Part shown: positions 63,841 through 64,000 of the stretch, piece after piece
How the letters are laid out: every line of letters starts with the position of its first letter
Numbering within the stretch: the first letter of the stretch is position 1
NCBI GenBank assembly: GCA_017619585.1
Contig: JAFZSA010000044.1
Coordinates: 1-64,000 of the forward strand
Length of the DNA: 64,000 nt
Reading direction: 5' to 3'
From: Bacteroidaceae bacterium
GTDB taxonomy: Bacteria; Bacteroidota; Bacteroidia; Bacteroidales; Bacteroidaceae
Notes under the pieces: generated by a model
Told to the model about the DNA's origin: nothing
What the model saw: only the letters and a program-made list of their open reading frames with translations
Database searches by the model: none
Position numbers and translations under genes: made by a program

Positions 63841-64000
63841 TTATCTGTAGCTATTGCTACCCAGACGTACATCGCAGCAGTTCCTTTGCAGAATCTCGTG
63901 TCCGTTCACAAAAGTGTTGCCATAAATCTCCACATCTTGGGCATCATGCAACAGGATGGCTATGGGATGAATTCCCTCGATGTGGTTGTTACGAATCAGG
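63841..64000 (-). CDS. C-terminal end of a right-handed parallel beta-helix protein (partial)
   Basis: An open minus-strand frame enters from the window edge and ends with TAA at 63841-63843, giving 52 residues. The text IRNNHIEGIHPIAILLHDA and VEIYGNTFVNG has the turn-and-strand rhythm of parallel beta-helix repeats (N-x-I/F turns with Asn ladders), as in pectate lyase-like and polysaccharide lyase proteins. The start and any signal peptide lie outside the window, so function cannot be given. The 147-bp gap to ilvD holds only the ilvD promoter. Confidence 0.65.
   Translation of the reverse strand, partial: LIRNNHIEGIHPIAILLHDAQDVEIYGNTFVNGHEILQRNCCDVRLGSNSYR

Overview
The window looks like chromosomal DNA of a Bacteroidales bacterium, most likely Prevotella or a close relative. 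It carries two SusC/SusD loci, a SusR-type regulator, a C10 peptidase with a T9SS-like tail and a DUF4923 protein. Almost every transcription unit starts with the Bacteroidetes -7 box TAxxTTTG, often with a TTTG about 19-20 bp upstream. No ribosomal RNA, CRISPR array or prophage was seen. All functional calls are from reading the translated sequence; no database search was run.

Layout: (1) 1-256, a minus-strand tRNA operon Val-Arg-Tyr, then pfkA. (2) 1.4-3.9 kb, a repeat-rich accessory patch with an IS110-family transposase, a structured leader that may encode its guide (bridge) RNA, a perfect 60-bp tandem duplication, a 4 x 21-bp palindromic repeat and one small ORF. (3) 4-14 kb, housekeeping: rpsA, rnz, a small secreted protein plus L,D-transpeptidase pair, an ECF sigma / membrane protein / Spy-like operon, mazG and valS. 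(4) 14-19.4 kb, a five-gene minus-strand operon (LicD, CDP-alcohol phosphatidyltransferase, flippase-like membrane protein, class V aminotransferase, and a cytidylyltransferase fused to a Gfo/Idh/MocA domain). It looks like an uncharacterised pathway for making, exporting and attaching a CDP-activated small alcohol or amino-alcohol headgroup. (5) glmS. (6) 21.7-35 kb, a polysaccharide utilisation locus (SusR-like regulator, GH3, GH5, SusC, SusD, surface binding lipoprotein with a duplicated domain), probably for a beta-glucan. (7) 35-42.3 kb, a second SusCD operon with a lipoprotein and a C10 cysteine peptidase, probably for protein or glycoprotein. (8) 42.3-43 kb, a gap with repeats and a candidate free-standing small RNA. 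(9) 43-50.5 kb, DUF4923 protein, an unknown acidic protein, secA, a phosphatase-fold protein lacking its catalytic residues and a DUF4105 membrane protein. (10) 50.6-57 kb, coaX, an outer-membrane barrel, lptC, a CNNM/CBS protein and ppiD. (11) 57.4-63.7 kb, the branched-chain amino acid operon ilvD-ilvB-ilvN-thioesterase-ilvC. (12) the 3' end of a beta-helix protein.

The most unusual signal is a dispersed G/C-rich hairpin repeat. It sits directly after several stop codons in one orientation. In the opposite orientation it lies inside coding sequence, where it supplies the hydrophobic/glycine core and lipobox of two lipoprotein signal peptides in the beta-glucan locus.
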